Positions 1 to 6,769 of a DNA stretch of 12,842 nt are shown here, piece after piece. The notes beneath the pieces were generated by a model. The model ran no database searches. It saw only the letters and a program-made list of their open reading frames with translations, and was not told the DNA's origin. The translations under genes and the position numbers were made by a program. Origin of the DNA: JAVBKA01 sp031546715 (GTDB lineage Bacteria; Bacillota; Clostridia; Oscillospirales; UBA929). The stretch's first letter is position 1, and each line of letters begins with the position of its first letter. Location of the stretch: assembly GCA_031546715.1 (NCBI GenBank), contig JAVBKA010000243.1:1-12842 (forward strand). The letters run 5' to 3'.

Positions 1-17
1 CATCGTGCAAAGCACCC
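1..17. repeat. 17-base direct repeat, copy 1
   Basis: CATCGTGCAAAGCACCC here matches 237-253 (CATCGTGCAAACCACCC) with one G/C difference. The copies start 236 bases apart. Flanking sequence to the right of each copy is unrelated, and copy 1 touches the window edge, so a longer repeat to its left cannot be excluded. Confidence 0.5.
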
Positions 18-172
18 TTTTTCGTCGCCCACATGTCCATAGAACGTTTGCCGGCATGGTGGTTGCTTTCGTCCGATTCAACGTAGAATCGGTATATTTT
101 TGGGTAGACATTAAATTTTTTGGTGAGGGTTGCTGCATCTTCGGTATACTCGCAAATTTTCTTTCGTCCCGC
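2..172 (-). other. Short open frame running off left edge, possible gene fragment
   Basis: The minus-strand frame is open for 57 codons from an in-frame TGA at 173-175 to the window edge. Its composition looks protein-like (lysine-, aromatic- and acid-rich, with segments such as KKFNVYPKIYRFYVESDES and HHAGKRSMDMWATKKG). No ATG, GTG or TTG lies near its beginning; the first Met is residue 45. It is therefore either a 5'-truncated or frameshifted remnant, a gene with a rare start codon, or chance. I do not recognise a family. It overlaps the first copy of a 17-base repeat. Confidence 0.25.
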
Positions 173-216
173 TCATGCCGCGGTGGCACTTCCTTTACGA
201 AGGGTGGTAAAGCGAT

Positions 217-238
217 TGGCGGCAGACGTCTGCCGCCA
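217..238. repeat. 22-bp perfect palindrome without spacer
   Basis: The half-site TGGCGGCAGAC (217-227) is followed directly by its reverse complement GTCTGCCGCCA (228-238), giving eleven perfect base pairs per arm with no central loop. It is far more GC-rich than the surrounding sequence. It could be a protein-binding site, a REP-like element or the end of a mobile element. No T-run follows on either strand, so a simple intrinsic terminator is unlikely. Confidence 0.8.
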
Positions 239-253
239 TCGTGCAAACCACCC
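237..253. repeat. 17-base direct repeat, copy 2
   Basis: This is the second copy of the repeat at 1-17, with one mismatch (C for G at the twelfth base). Its first two bases are the end of the 22-bp palindrome at 217-238. Confidence 0.5.
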
Positions 254-380
254 AATTGGATGCGCCTGATGGGCTGGTGTACGGGCAGAATGGGCGCGTC
301 GCGCATGTCCTGTCTATATGGGTTCGGCTATTTGCTAGGGTGGGGGTGTAGTGGTGTTTTGTAGCATGTTGCTGCGGACT

Positions 381-411
381 TGTAGGGCAAGGGCTTTGCT
401 CTTGCCGCCCT
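381..411. repeat. REP-like hairpin, copy A
   Basis: The stem GGCAAG (386-391) pairs with CTTGCC (401-406), and an inner GC/GC pair (393-394 with 398-399) closes over a TTT loop with a G opposite T between the two helices. The flank GTAGGGC and this architecture recur at 12807-12831, where two A-T pairs of the stem are replaced by G-C pairs. An alternative outer pairing AGGGC/GCCCT (384-388 with 407-411) is also possible. Confidence 0.6.
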
Positions 412-446
412 GTGAGGCGTTGCTGCATGTGCACATATCACATTAT

Positions 447-461
447 CGCAACGCTGTTGCG
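447..461. repeat. Hairpin CGCAAC/GTTGCG downstream of gpr
   Basis: CGCAAC (447-452) and GTTGCG (456-461) form a 6-bp stem over GCT. It lies about 28 bases beyond the gpr stop on the transcribed strand. No T-run follows, so it is at best a weak terminator or RNA 3'-end structure. The same arms recur at 11571-11595 after cadA. Confidence 0.45.
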
Positions 462-488
462 TCGTACAAGATTACCACACCACCCTCA

Positions 489-1391
489 CTACGCCAAAAA
501 ACTCGCAATATCATCAATCGTCAAGTCAGGGTGCAGGCTAATATTTATAGCATACCCTATAACCCTCGCTATTTCTTCCACATGTGTGTCAATCTCTTTA
601 GGTGTTACAATCATGCCGCCGGAGAAATCTTTTATAGTTTCTGGATTAACCTCTTGCAAGCCTGCGCTTTCCAGTAAATCGCTGACCATAGTTGCGGCGT
701 CAACTACTGTGGGAACGCCTATGGAAATCACCGGTACGCCCAGAGTTTCCTTGTTCAACGCCGACCTTGCATTGCCAACTCCTGAGCCGGGGACAATGCC
801 TGTGTCGGCTATTTGGATTGTATGGCACAGACGGGACAGTTTTCGTGACGCTAGGGCGTCCACAATAATAACCATGCTAGGCTTCGCCCTGTCAATAACG
901 CCTCTGATAACCTCTGCGCTTTCCATACCGGTGGTTCCCAAAACGCCGGGGGAAATTGCGGCTACTTGACGCATTGTGCCAAACACATCGGGCATACGGT
1001 CAACAAGATGTCGCGTCACCATGACGGATTCCACCGCTAACGGACCAATAGCGTCAGGCGTAATATATCGGTTGCCAAGTCCTGCCACTAACGCGCTACC
1101 TTTGTCAACAGGAAGCAAAAGCTTCAGTTCCGCAGCTACAGCTGCGACAATTCTCTTAAATGCGTCAGGCTCGTGCCGTGAAATACCTGTCATTTCAACT
1201 GTAATATATGTGCCGACGGGTTTTTCAAGTGCCGCTTCGCCGTCCTTGTCCAGAATTCTTACTTTTGTAATATTGCAACCGTCTCGCAGGTAATCGTCCG
1301 CTTCGACGCCTTTAATTTTTGTGGTGTCCTCTGCTGACTCATTCCATATTTCGCGCGCCTCAACAGCTAAATCGGTGCGTTTTGAAAACAT
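489..1391 (-). CDS. gpr: GPR endopeptidase (germination protease)
   Basis: This is the spore-core aspartic-type protease that degrades alpha/beta small acid-soluble proteins early in germination, releasing DNA and supplying amino acids. It is recognised by family-typical segments in order: N-terminal FSKRTDLAVEAREI (2-15, resembling the SASP-like autoprocessing site), GLGNRYITPDAIGPL (104-118), PSMVIIVDALASR (171-183), IQIADTGIVPGSGVGN (192-207), IGVPTVVDA (224-232) and MIVTPKEID (260-268). D113 and D178 match the two acidic residues proposed as catalytic in the Bacillus enzyme. The start at 1391 is chosen because AAGGAG (1400-1405) lies 8 bases upstream; a longer reading from a TTG at 1460 has no such site and adds 23 residues not typical of the family. 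The 300-aa length is slightly short of Bacillus GPR and fits clostridial forms. It is normally made in the forespore as a zymogen. spoIIP, a common neighbour, is not seen here. Confidence 0.95.
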   Translation of the reverse strand: MFSKRTDLAVEAREIWNESAEDTTKIKGVEADDYLRDGCNITKVRILDKDGEAALEKPVGTYITVEMTGISRHEPDAFKRIVAAVAAELKLLLPVDKGSALVAGLGNRYITPDAIGPLAVESVMVTRHLVDRMPDVFGTMRQVAAISPGVLGTTGMESAEVIRGVIDRAKPSMVIIVDALASRKLSRLCHTIQIADTGIVPGSGVGNARSALNKETLGVPVISIGVPTVVDAATMVSDLLESAGLQEVNPETIKDFSGGMIVTPKEIDTHVEEIARVIGYAINISLHPDLTIDDIASFLA

Positions 1392-1429
1392 ATAAACAGC
1401 TCCTTGTAATTTTGGCATGGGGTTTTCTA

Positions 1430-1459
1430 TAGCTTTGCCAAAAAAATCAAATGCATTCA
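1430..1459 (-). promoter_or_regulatory. Possible forespore (sigma-F/G-like) promoter of gpr
   Basis: The minus strand reads GGCAAAGCTA at 1439-1430, close to the sigma-F -10 pattern GGnnAnnnTA. It lies about 38 bases upstream of the gpr ATG, a sensible leader length. The region 14-15 bases further upstream (GAATG or TGAAT) is a poor match to the usual GyATA -35. The call rests on the -10 likeness and on the known forespore expression of gpr in other spore formers. Confidence 0.25.
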
Positions 1460-1514
1460 AAGCGCAGTATCCATAATAATTGTTTCTAAAAGAACTATTT
1501 CTAACTTACGTCAC

Positions 1515-2336
1515 TTACTTAAACTCCCTCACCACATTACCGTCAATGGCGTTGACGTAAAAAATCAATCCGTCTGTCAGCTCAAACTTCCAAAATGGCA
1601 CTAGACGATTGGTAGACGGTGCGCCTTGTTCCAAGCTCAAACCTAATTCCATGCTCAACAAAGTGCCTGAAAAGCCGCGCTTTTTCATAAAGTCCGCCAA
1701 GGAAATCAGCGCGCTCTGGGAGTTTCGGCACTGCTTACTTTCAACGGACAGTGCTTCCCCAAAGGGCCAACGCCCTGTAACAGACAACAGCAGGTCATTT
1801 TCCTTGTCAAAATACGCATGACAACCCCAGACATTAAGATTTTGCGCCTTTGCTGTCAGCAAAATATCCTCATCTGCCTGCTCAGGGTTTGGAACAAGGG
1901 TAAATTCACTGGTTTCAAGTATTTCCAACGACTGCAAAATGCTGTTTAAGGCTTCATCGTTTTCATTTAATGGTATTGGCTCGTTAAAATGGATTTCAAA
2001 ATCCCCTCGGGTTCTGACAATTGCATACCCTTCCCGACCTGTGTATGTGTACACGCTGCCCTCACTTTGTTGGACGACCTCCCCAAACAGTCGTGTAAAT
2101 ATGCGATTTTCCGTTTCCACACTGCGGGGAACTTCAAAAACAGGGCTGCTTCCGTCCACTAAAACCGCTTTATCGACTTTTAGACCTGTGTTTTCAAGGA
2201 AGCTCAGCAGCATCTGCTGGTCCTCGTTTTGCCCCACAGTTATGGCATGTTGGCGCAGCCAAATATTGCCGACGAGAAATAAATTCACAGCCAGCAATAT
2301 GTAGATTAATATGGTTTTTACTCTGGAAAAATCCAT
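1515..2336 (-). CDS. yycI: YycI-family two-component system regulatory protein
   Basis: This is a 273-aa bitopic membrane protein. It starts MDFSRVKTILIYILLAVNLF, the typical YycI N-terminus: a short cytoplasmic stretch, then one transmembrane helix at about residues 8-26. The rest is an extracytoplasmic domain ending in LVPFWKFELTDGLIFYVNAIDGNVVREF, which resembles the PepSY-like fold end of this family. In Bacillus, YycI together with YycH modulates the WalK (YycG) sensor kinase that controls cell-wall metabolism. AAAGGAG (2343-2349) six bases before the ATG supports the start. No walR, walK or yycH is in the window, so assignment to that pathway here is inferred from family membership. It sits between an MFS gene (54-base gap) and gpr, all in the same direction. 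Confidence 0.8.
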   Translation of the reverse strand: MDFSRVKTILIYILLAVNLFLVGNIWLRQHAITVGQNEDQQMLLSFLENTGLKVDKAVLVDGSSPVFEVPRSVETENRIFTRLFGEVVQQSEGSVYTYTGREGYAIVRTRGDFEIHFNEPIPLNENDEALNSILQSLEILETSEFTLVPNPEQADEDILLTAKAQNLNVWGCHAYFDKENDLLLSVTGRWPFGEALSVESKQCRNSQSALISLADFMKKRGFSGTLLSMELGLSLEQGAPSTNRLVPFWKFELTDGLIFYVNAIDGNVVREFK

Positions 2337-2390
2337 TGTGAGCTCCTTTAGTTTGGTACGGCAAGCGTATAGTTAGGCGACGCAGTTCGT

Positions 2391-3734
2391 CTACTGCGAA
2401 GCTTCCTCCAAATGTTCCGCAGGCTCAGCGTTATGCACCATTTTTGGAAACAGCCCAAAGGTGAACACCGCTCGCAGTAGGGCGGACAGTAAAAACAGGT
2501 AATGATATCGGGTAAAGGCAAAACCGTTCAGCGAAAATCCTTGAGCTTCAAGGGTTACCAGCACATTGTCCAAAAGCCAGCCACCTGTGGCGTTGCCTAG
2601 TCCAATGCCAAGCAACGAGGTAACAGTTAAATACAATGCCATAAACATAGAACGGTTTTTCTGCGGGGACAGTCCCATAAACAGGTTTTGAAACCCAAGG
2701 TCAATACCGCAAATCATCAACCCGCTGAAAATCGAAACAATCACCACCGGAACAATACTGGTGCTGGTAAATCCCCATAAAAACGGTGCAGCACTGAGGA
2801 GAATCATCCCGAAAAAAACAGTTTTCTTATTCCCCTGCCTATCCATCAGGCGACCCCATACGGAAACCACCAAAATTGTGCAAATATTAGGCAATATCTG
2901 CATCAAAAGCGTGATAACCGTGTTTGATAAGCCCATTTCCGTCTTTAACTGCACCAAATAAAACGGCGCAGACAGGTTTATGGAGAACGACCACAGGGAC
3001 ACAAAGCCGATTAGCGACATATATTTTTTGTTTGTAACCACGGCTTTAACCATGGAAATTACGCTGTCAGTTTTCTCAGGCTTGGGCATTTGCGGAAATT
3101 TCACCCACAGAAACATTAAAATGTCAACTAATCCCGCAAGGGATGCAAGGGTAAAAACCAAGGCATAGCCGCTAAAGCCTGTATATTTATCAAGCAGCCA
3201 TGCCGTAAGCAGACCGCCTAGCACACCCAAGGCTGTTGAAATTCGGGAGCGCAGGCTGAAATACCGTCCTCGAATTTCCATAGGCACTAAGTCCGCCACG
3301 AAGGAATAAAACGCAATATTCATAAACGGCTGAGTCAGCGCAGTTACCGATAGGAACAGCACCGCCATCCAAATACGCAAAACCGTCTCGCTTTGTTCCA
3401 CAAAAAACGGAACAAGACCAAAGGGCAGCCATGCAGTTCTTTGCAAAATTCCTGCGATTAAAAACATAGCTCTGCGCTTTTGATACTTCTCTAAAAGAAA
3501 CGCCGCAAGAACCTGAAAGGTAGAGGCAACAGGGGCAATGGCGTATATCAAACCGAAAACAGTGTCCGACGTTCCCAGAGCCTTTAGATATCCCGTCATG
3601 GCGACGCCGCTGGTGATATTAAAGCAGATAACACCAAAGGCTACTGCATAAATAACCAACTTTAGAGACAATATTCGTTCCTTTGTTAAAGGAACATAGT
3701 CAAACAGGTCAGATTTTCGTGGTTTTAGTCTCAC
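2391..3734 (-). CDS. Major facilitator superfamily transporter
   Basis: This is a 447-aa polytopic membrane protein with about 12 predicted hydrophobic segments in two halves, separated by a charged central loop near residues 212-235 (WVKFPQMPKPEKTDS). The loop motifs VADLVPMEIRGRYFSLRSR (about 147-165) and GRLMDRQGNKKT (about 293-304) resemble the conserved MFS cytoplasmic loops. Substrate cannot be told from sequence. Translation starts at GTG (3734), supported by AGAGGA (3741-3746) six bases upstream. It follows the pilus operon by 106 bases and precedes yycI by 54. No clear terminator separates it from pilO, so partial readthrough from the pilus operon is possible. The tail is acidic (EPAEHLEEASQ). 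Confidence 0.9.
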   Translation of the reverse strand: MRLKPRKSDLFDYVPLTKERILSLKLVIYAVAFGVICFNITSGVAMTGYLKALGTSDTVFGLIYAIAPVASTFQVLAAFLLEKYQKRRAMFLIAGILQRTAWLPFGLVPFFVEQSETVLRIWMAVLFLSVTALTQPFMNIAFYSFVADLVPMEIRGRYFSLRSRISTALGVLGGLLTAWLLDKYTGFSGYALVFTLASLAGLVDILMFLWVKFPQMPKPEKTDSVISMVKAVVTNKKYMSLIGFVSLWSFSINLSAPFYLVQLKTEMGLSNTVITLLMQILPNICTILVVSVWGRLMDRQGNKKTVFFGMILLSAAPFLWGFTSTSIVPVVIVSIFSGLMICGIDLGFQNLFMGLSPQKNRSMFMALYLTVTSLLGIGLGNATGGWLLDNVLVTLEAQGFSLNGFAFTRYHYLFLLSALLRAVFTFGLFPKMVHNAEPAEHLEEASQ

Positions 3735-3840
3735 TGCAAATCCTCTTTTTCACAAGACTGTTTTTAAACTGTATACACACTTACAATTCTCATTTAGTAT
3801 AAACAACTTGGAATTACACGCTTTGTACTAATCCCCAACC

Positions 3841-4362
3841 CTATCGCACCGCCGCCGCAATTTGCGTTTTCACATTCCACTTTTGCCCGCTTCGAGTCAA
3901 AACTGCGGAGCTTACCGCAATTCCCCTACTGTCCTTCAAACCCCTTAAAAAGTCGTCTAACTGTTGGGGAGAACATGAAAATTCCAGTTGTACGTTGATT
4001 GTTTTGAGCGCGTCATTTTCTTCATGTAGTTCTGAAAAAACTGCGGAAAGCTCTGTAATGTCGTTATTCTCGGCAACAGCCTGCAACACAATCAAAATGT
4101 CCGTCTCGTGGGTGTCCTCGGTATTGCCTGCGGTATTTTCGTCGGCTTGGACTTCCAATGCGGTAGCCTCTTGTTTGGTTTTGGCGACTACCCCTTTGCC
4201 CTTTTGTAAAATCGCCAAGGTGGCTTCTTTTGAATGGAGAATTTCTTGCTGTTTCGTAAAATTAACATACCAGGGATTTAAAAACGTCATATAAATAACC
4301 GCCGATGCAATAAAAAACAGCAACAGAGACAGTACAATAATCTCAATAGTTCGTGTCCTCAT
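3841..4362 (-). CDS. pilO: PilO-like type IV pilus inner-membrane alignment protein
   Basis: This is a 173-aa bitopic protein with a short cytoplasmic N-terminus (MRTRTIE), one transmembrane helix at about 8-28, a charged coiled-coil-prone stretch, and a C-terminal small alpha/beta domain (INVQLEFSCSPQQLDDFLRGLKDSRGIAVSSAVLTRSGQKWNVKTQIA) of the ferredoxin-like PilO/GspM kind. PilO pairs with PilN to link the cytoplasmic PilM ring to the pilus machine. The start at 4362 is preferred over the upstream ATG at 4404: GGAGG lies 9 bases before it, and it makes a 4-base ATGA overlap with the pilN stop, implying translational coupling. Primary sequence conservation in this family is low, so the call leans on position after pilM and pilN as well as topology. 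Confidence 0.75.
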   Translation of the reverse strand: MRTRTIEIIVLSLLLFFIASAVIYMTFLNPWYVNFTKQQEILHSKEATLAILQKGKGVVAKTKQEATALEVQADENTAGNTEDTHETDILIVLQAVAENNDITELSAVFSELHEENDALKTINVQLEFSCSPQQLDDFLRGLKDSRGIAVSSAVLTRSGQKWNVKTQIAAAVR

Positions 4363-4892
4363 GGCGTTTCCTCCATCTGTCTTGCAGTTATGGAAAACCG
4401 CCAAGTTCCCTCAGCCCATGTGACATCAATAACCTTGACCGCGGGAAAGCTGCCTCGTAACTTATCGGCAAAGTCGGCTATAAGCTTGGTGCCCGTTGCA
4501 CTGCCCTTAATTTCAATCTCCAACGGGTGAATAACAAATTCCTCCAAAACAAGCCCCTCAGGAGCTGCGGACAAAACTTGGGAATACACCGCTCCAGTTA
4601 TGTCGGTTTGCTCAAATAGCTCTAATTCTTGCAAAACCGCCTGAGTTTGCTGCATTTGAATCTCAATACTGCTAATTTCCTGCTGAATGTCAGCATATTT
4701 TCTAATTTCACTGTCAAGAAACGCCTCACGGCTTTTTTGTCCGTGGGTGATTAAGGGCGGAATCGCCACAGCCGCCAGAAGCAGCAAAATTGCCATAGCG
4801 GGAACAATAAACGGGCTTAGCCTTGCAAGCACAGGATGGGCGGTTTTCTCCTTTGGCGGCAATAGGTTTATGTCTCTTGGGAAGATATTCAT
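4359..4892 (-). CDS. pilN: PilN-like type IV pilus assembly protein
   Basis: This is a 177-aa protein carrying the signature INLLP near the N-terminus (residues 8-12), through which PilN docks into the PilM groove. A transmembrane helix follows at about 29-50, then a coiled-coil segment (about 60-95) and a small alpha/beta extracytoplasmic domain (about 105-177). The start ATG overlaps the pilM stop as TAATG, with AGGGAGG (4900-4906) seven bases upstream. The gene overlaps pilO by 4 bases. This tight M-N-O order is the conserved core of type IVa pilus alignment complexes. PilP and PilQ, the outer-membrane partners of Gram-negative systems, are absent, as expected for a monoderm. Confidence 0.88.
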   Translation of the reverse strand: MNIFPRDINLLPPKEKTAHPVLARLSPFIVPAMAILLLLAAVAIPPLITHGQKSREAFLDSEIRKYADIQQEISSIEIQMQQTQAVLQELELFEQTDITGAVYSQVLSAAPEGLVLEEFVIHPLEIEIKGSATGTKLIADFADKLRGSFPAVKVIDVTWAEGTWRFSITARQMEETP

Positions 4893-5893
4893 TATTCAAC
4901 CTCCCTAAGAGTTGCGGCATATGCTCCGGTACACAGAGTGGCGTATTCTCTTGGCAGAGACTCAGAATAAACGCTGCTTAAATAATGGGAAATCGGGTGC
5001 ACAGGCATATTTAATTCATCTGAAAGATATTTTTGCAAGGCGGCACATTGAGAAAAACCGCCACAGAATATGGTTTTCGTAAACTGCGCTCTCTTGCCGC
5101 TGTAATGCTCATATTCAAGAATATTTGTAATTTCAAAAACAAGCTTGTCAATCTCGCTTTTGCACGCCGCTGCGTTAAACGTGCTATTTTCGCCAGTGTA
5201 GGTGGCGGGGTCGTTGATTATGTCCATAGCAACGCCTGTAAAATTCGTACTGATAAAGCGGCTGAAATGAAAGCGTCCTTTATAAAAGAACATTAAATTT
5301 GCGGTACTTCTTCTAAGATTTATAAGAACCGTATGCTCCAAACCCTTTTCGCCATGCGACATAAGAAAACGTATCAGCTTTTCGTGAGCATTGGCGTCAC
5401 AGTCAATAAACTTCAAATCAAGTCCGCATCTAGCCACAGTTTTGCGCCCAAATTCAGCCAAATAACGGCTGAACGCCACCGCCATAATCTCAAGCGGCTC
5501 TGATATCTTCCGTTGGAGCTTGCTTTTATAGTCATTTAAAAGTTTATAGCTAATAACAATGTCCTCTGAGCTAATTTGAAAAAGCGGCTCCATTTCAAAG
5601 CGCACATTCTTCATAATCGCATCTTCGGTCATGTACGGAAGCTGCATTTTGCGCACAATAACGTCAGGGGTGCTAACAGTGATGGCGCACGCTCCACCCT
5701 TGACACCTGCATGGTCACAGGCTTGCTTTATTGCCAAAAATAAATTTTCTCCACGCTCAGTATTATAAGTCGCCGAGTCGGAAATATCAACAATTCCTAC
5801 GGATTTTATTTTCCCGTGCCTATCGGTGGTAACCGCAGTAACAGACGCAAGCCCCACATCAATACCGATTATACCTGACTGCTTAATTTTCAT
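4892..5893 (-). CDS. pilM: PilM, actin-like type IV pilus assembly ATPase-fold protein
   Basis: This is a 333-aa soluble protein of the PilM/FtsA actin-like fold. The first phosphate-binding motif is visible as GIIGIDVGLASVTAV near the N-terminus. Later FCGGFSQCAALQKYLSDEL (about 280-298) fits the adenosine-binding region, and LEPLF-like EMEPLFQI (about 84) is typical of PilM. It forms the cytoplasmic ring that binds PilN and links to the assembly motor. The start at 5893 is chosen because GAGGAG (5901-5906) lies 7 bases upstream; the earlier ATG at 5908 would place that site inside the coding sequence (MRRRI). It overlaps the preceding prepilin gene by 11 bases and abuts pilN. Confidence 0.9.
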   Translation of the reverse strand: MKIKQSGIIGIDVGLASVTAVTTDRHGKIKSVGIVDISDSATYNTERGENLFLAIKQACDHAGVKGGACAITVSTPDVIVRKMQLPYMTEDAIMKNVRFEMEPLFQISSEDIVISYKLLNDYKSKLQRKISEPLEIMAVAFSRYLAEFGRKTVARCGLDLKFIDCDANAHEKLIRFLMSHGEKGLEHTVLINLRRSTANLMFFYKGRFHFSRFISTNFTGVAMDIINDPATYTGENSTFNAAACKSEIDKLVFEITNILEYEHYSGKRAQFTKTIFCGGFSQCAALQKYLSDELNMPVHPISHYLSSVYSESLPREYATLCTGAYAATLREVE

Positions 5894-6377
5894 AATGCGT
5901 CTCCTCATTGATGTTGAAGCTGTTTGTAGTCTCCAAAACCCTCACAATCTCAGCTCCTTGCGCCGTCAGTAAGGCGACTGCCGTAACCTCACAGCCGTCA
6001 GCCAGTGCGGTAACGGTGATTTGAATGCGCGCTTCGCTCAACACTTCTAAGTCTATGCTGATTTCCGAGCCGACACCCTCAATTGTATAGCCTTGAGCCT
6101 CCGCTTTTATGTCCGAAAGCTGCCCCTCTAGCCTAAAAACCCCTTGCGCCCCACCGTACTCAGCTAAAATCGGTCGTCCCTTGACGGCAATAAGCTCTAT
6201 CGTCATCTCCGCCGAGGAACACGCCGTATAATACGCCTGCTGATAACGTTGGATATTTTTTGCCCCTCTGAGCGAATAACTTGCGGCGACTGTAATTGCG
6301 GCACTGAGCGCAAGCGCCGCAAGCATTGCTATGAGAACAATTACTAATGTTGCGCCGCCCTGCTTTTTATTTCTCAT
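5883..6377 (-). CDS. PilX-like minor prepilin lacking Glu5
   Basis: This is a 164-aa protein with a short positively charged leader ending in glycine (MRNKKQGG), followed by ATLVIVLIAMLAALALSAAI, a prepilin-like hydrophobic helix. The usual Glu at mature position 5 is missing. PilX- and GspK-type minor pilins often share this feature and are thought to sit at the pilus tip. The remainder is a soluble domain of about 130 residues with no motif I can name. It follows the PilW-like gene by a 4-base ATGA overlap and runs 11 bases into pilM. Processing by the adjacent PilD is expected at G/A. Its family assignment rests on the N-terminus and gene order, not on the divergent C-terminal part. Confidence 0.7.
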   Translation of the reverse strand: MRNKKQGGATLVIVLIAMLAALALSAAITVAASYSLRGAKNIQRYQQAYYTACSSAEMTIELIAVKGRPILAEYGGAQGVFRLEGQLSDIKAEAQGYTIEGVGSEISIDLEVLSEARIQITVTALADGCEVTAVALLTAQGAEIVRVLETTNSFNINEETHYEN

Positions 6378-6769
6378 GGTGTCGCCTCGCTGACGCTGAC
6401 GAGAGTTTCAACAAAGGAGCCGTACACAGAGCGTAATTGTATTCTAGCATAAACCCGCCCTTTGCGGTACTCCTTTTTGATTATAAGCTCAGATATGTTT
6501 TGCGCAACTGCCTGTTCGCCGTCATAAATAACGCCGACCCGCAGGGTGTAACGCTGAAAGTCAAAGGGTTCGCCGCTTCGTGCGGTTCTGACAATTCGCA
6601 CCATCGCCGCACTAATGCTTTGTCCGTCAACAAGCTCCTGTTCGCCCAACTTGTAACTTTTAACAGCGGTTGTAATCAGCGCGACCATACCTGTTCCAAT
6701 TATTGCAAGGACGGCAATTGTAATAATCAGCTCTAAAAGCGTCACACCGGCAAGGTTTTTATTCCTCAT
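6374..6769 (-). CDS. PilW-like minor prepilin
   Basis: This 131-aa prepilin has the leader MRNKNLAG, cleaved after Gly, then VTLLELIITIAVLAIIGTGMVALIT with Glu at mature position 5. The helix is followed by AVKSYKLGEQELVDGQSISAAMVRIVRTARS and a short beta-rich domain, which resembles PilW/GspJ-type minor pilins though shorter than most. Minor pilins of this type initiate pilus assembly together with the PilV- and PilX-like partners encoded on either side. The start overlaps the previous gene by 11 bases. GAGG lies 10 bases upstream, a rather long spacing consistent with coupling to the upstream gene. Confidence 0.78.
   Translation of the reverse strand: MRNKNLAGVTLLELIITIAVLAIIGTGMVALITTAVKSYKLGEQELVDGQSISAAMVRIVRTARSGEPFDFQRYTLRVGVIYDGEQAVAQNISELIIKKEYRKGRVYARIQLRSVYGSFVETLVSVSEATP

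Larger units (their letters stand above)
1..488. other. Intergenic stretch without a convincing complete gene
   Basis: This stretch lies downstream of gpr. Open frames on both strands here lack ribosome binding sites and have unusual, cysteine- and tryptophan-rich composition. What can be seen is a minus-strand fragment (2-172), a 17-base repeat pair (1-17 and 237-253), a 22-bp perfect palindrome (217-238), a REP-like hairpin (381-411) and a CGCAAC/GTTGCG hairpin (447-461). The density of palindromes suggests accessory repeat sequence rather than a coding region. Confidence 0.5.

Noticed and set aside
1..253. Template/variable repeat of a diversity-generating retroelement
   Set aside because: The 17-base pair differs by one G/C change, not at adenines, and no reverse transcriptase is present.
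5..364. Plus-strand open frame of 119 codons at the left edge
   Set aside because: It has no ribosome binding site, a Cys/Trp/Arg-rich composition and crosses the palindrome and repeat; it looks like a chance frame or repeat-derived sequence.
195..434. Minus-strand frame of 79 codons
   Set aside because: It has no start signal, low-complexity composition and overlaps the palindrome and REP-like hairpin; nothing supports it as a gene.
412..969. Plus-strand frame of 185 codons
   Set aside because: It lies mostly antisense to the clearly identified gpr gene and has no ribosome binding site.
1392..1460. Extended gpr N-terminus from TTG 1460
   Set aside because: The extra 23 residues are not typical of GPR, and AAGGAG sits ideally before the internal ATG at 1391.
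4363..4404. Longer pilO start at ATG 4404
   Set aside because: It would overlap pilN by 46 bases and put the pilO ribosome binding site inside the coding sequence; the ATG at 4362 has coupling and a proper site.
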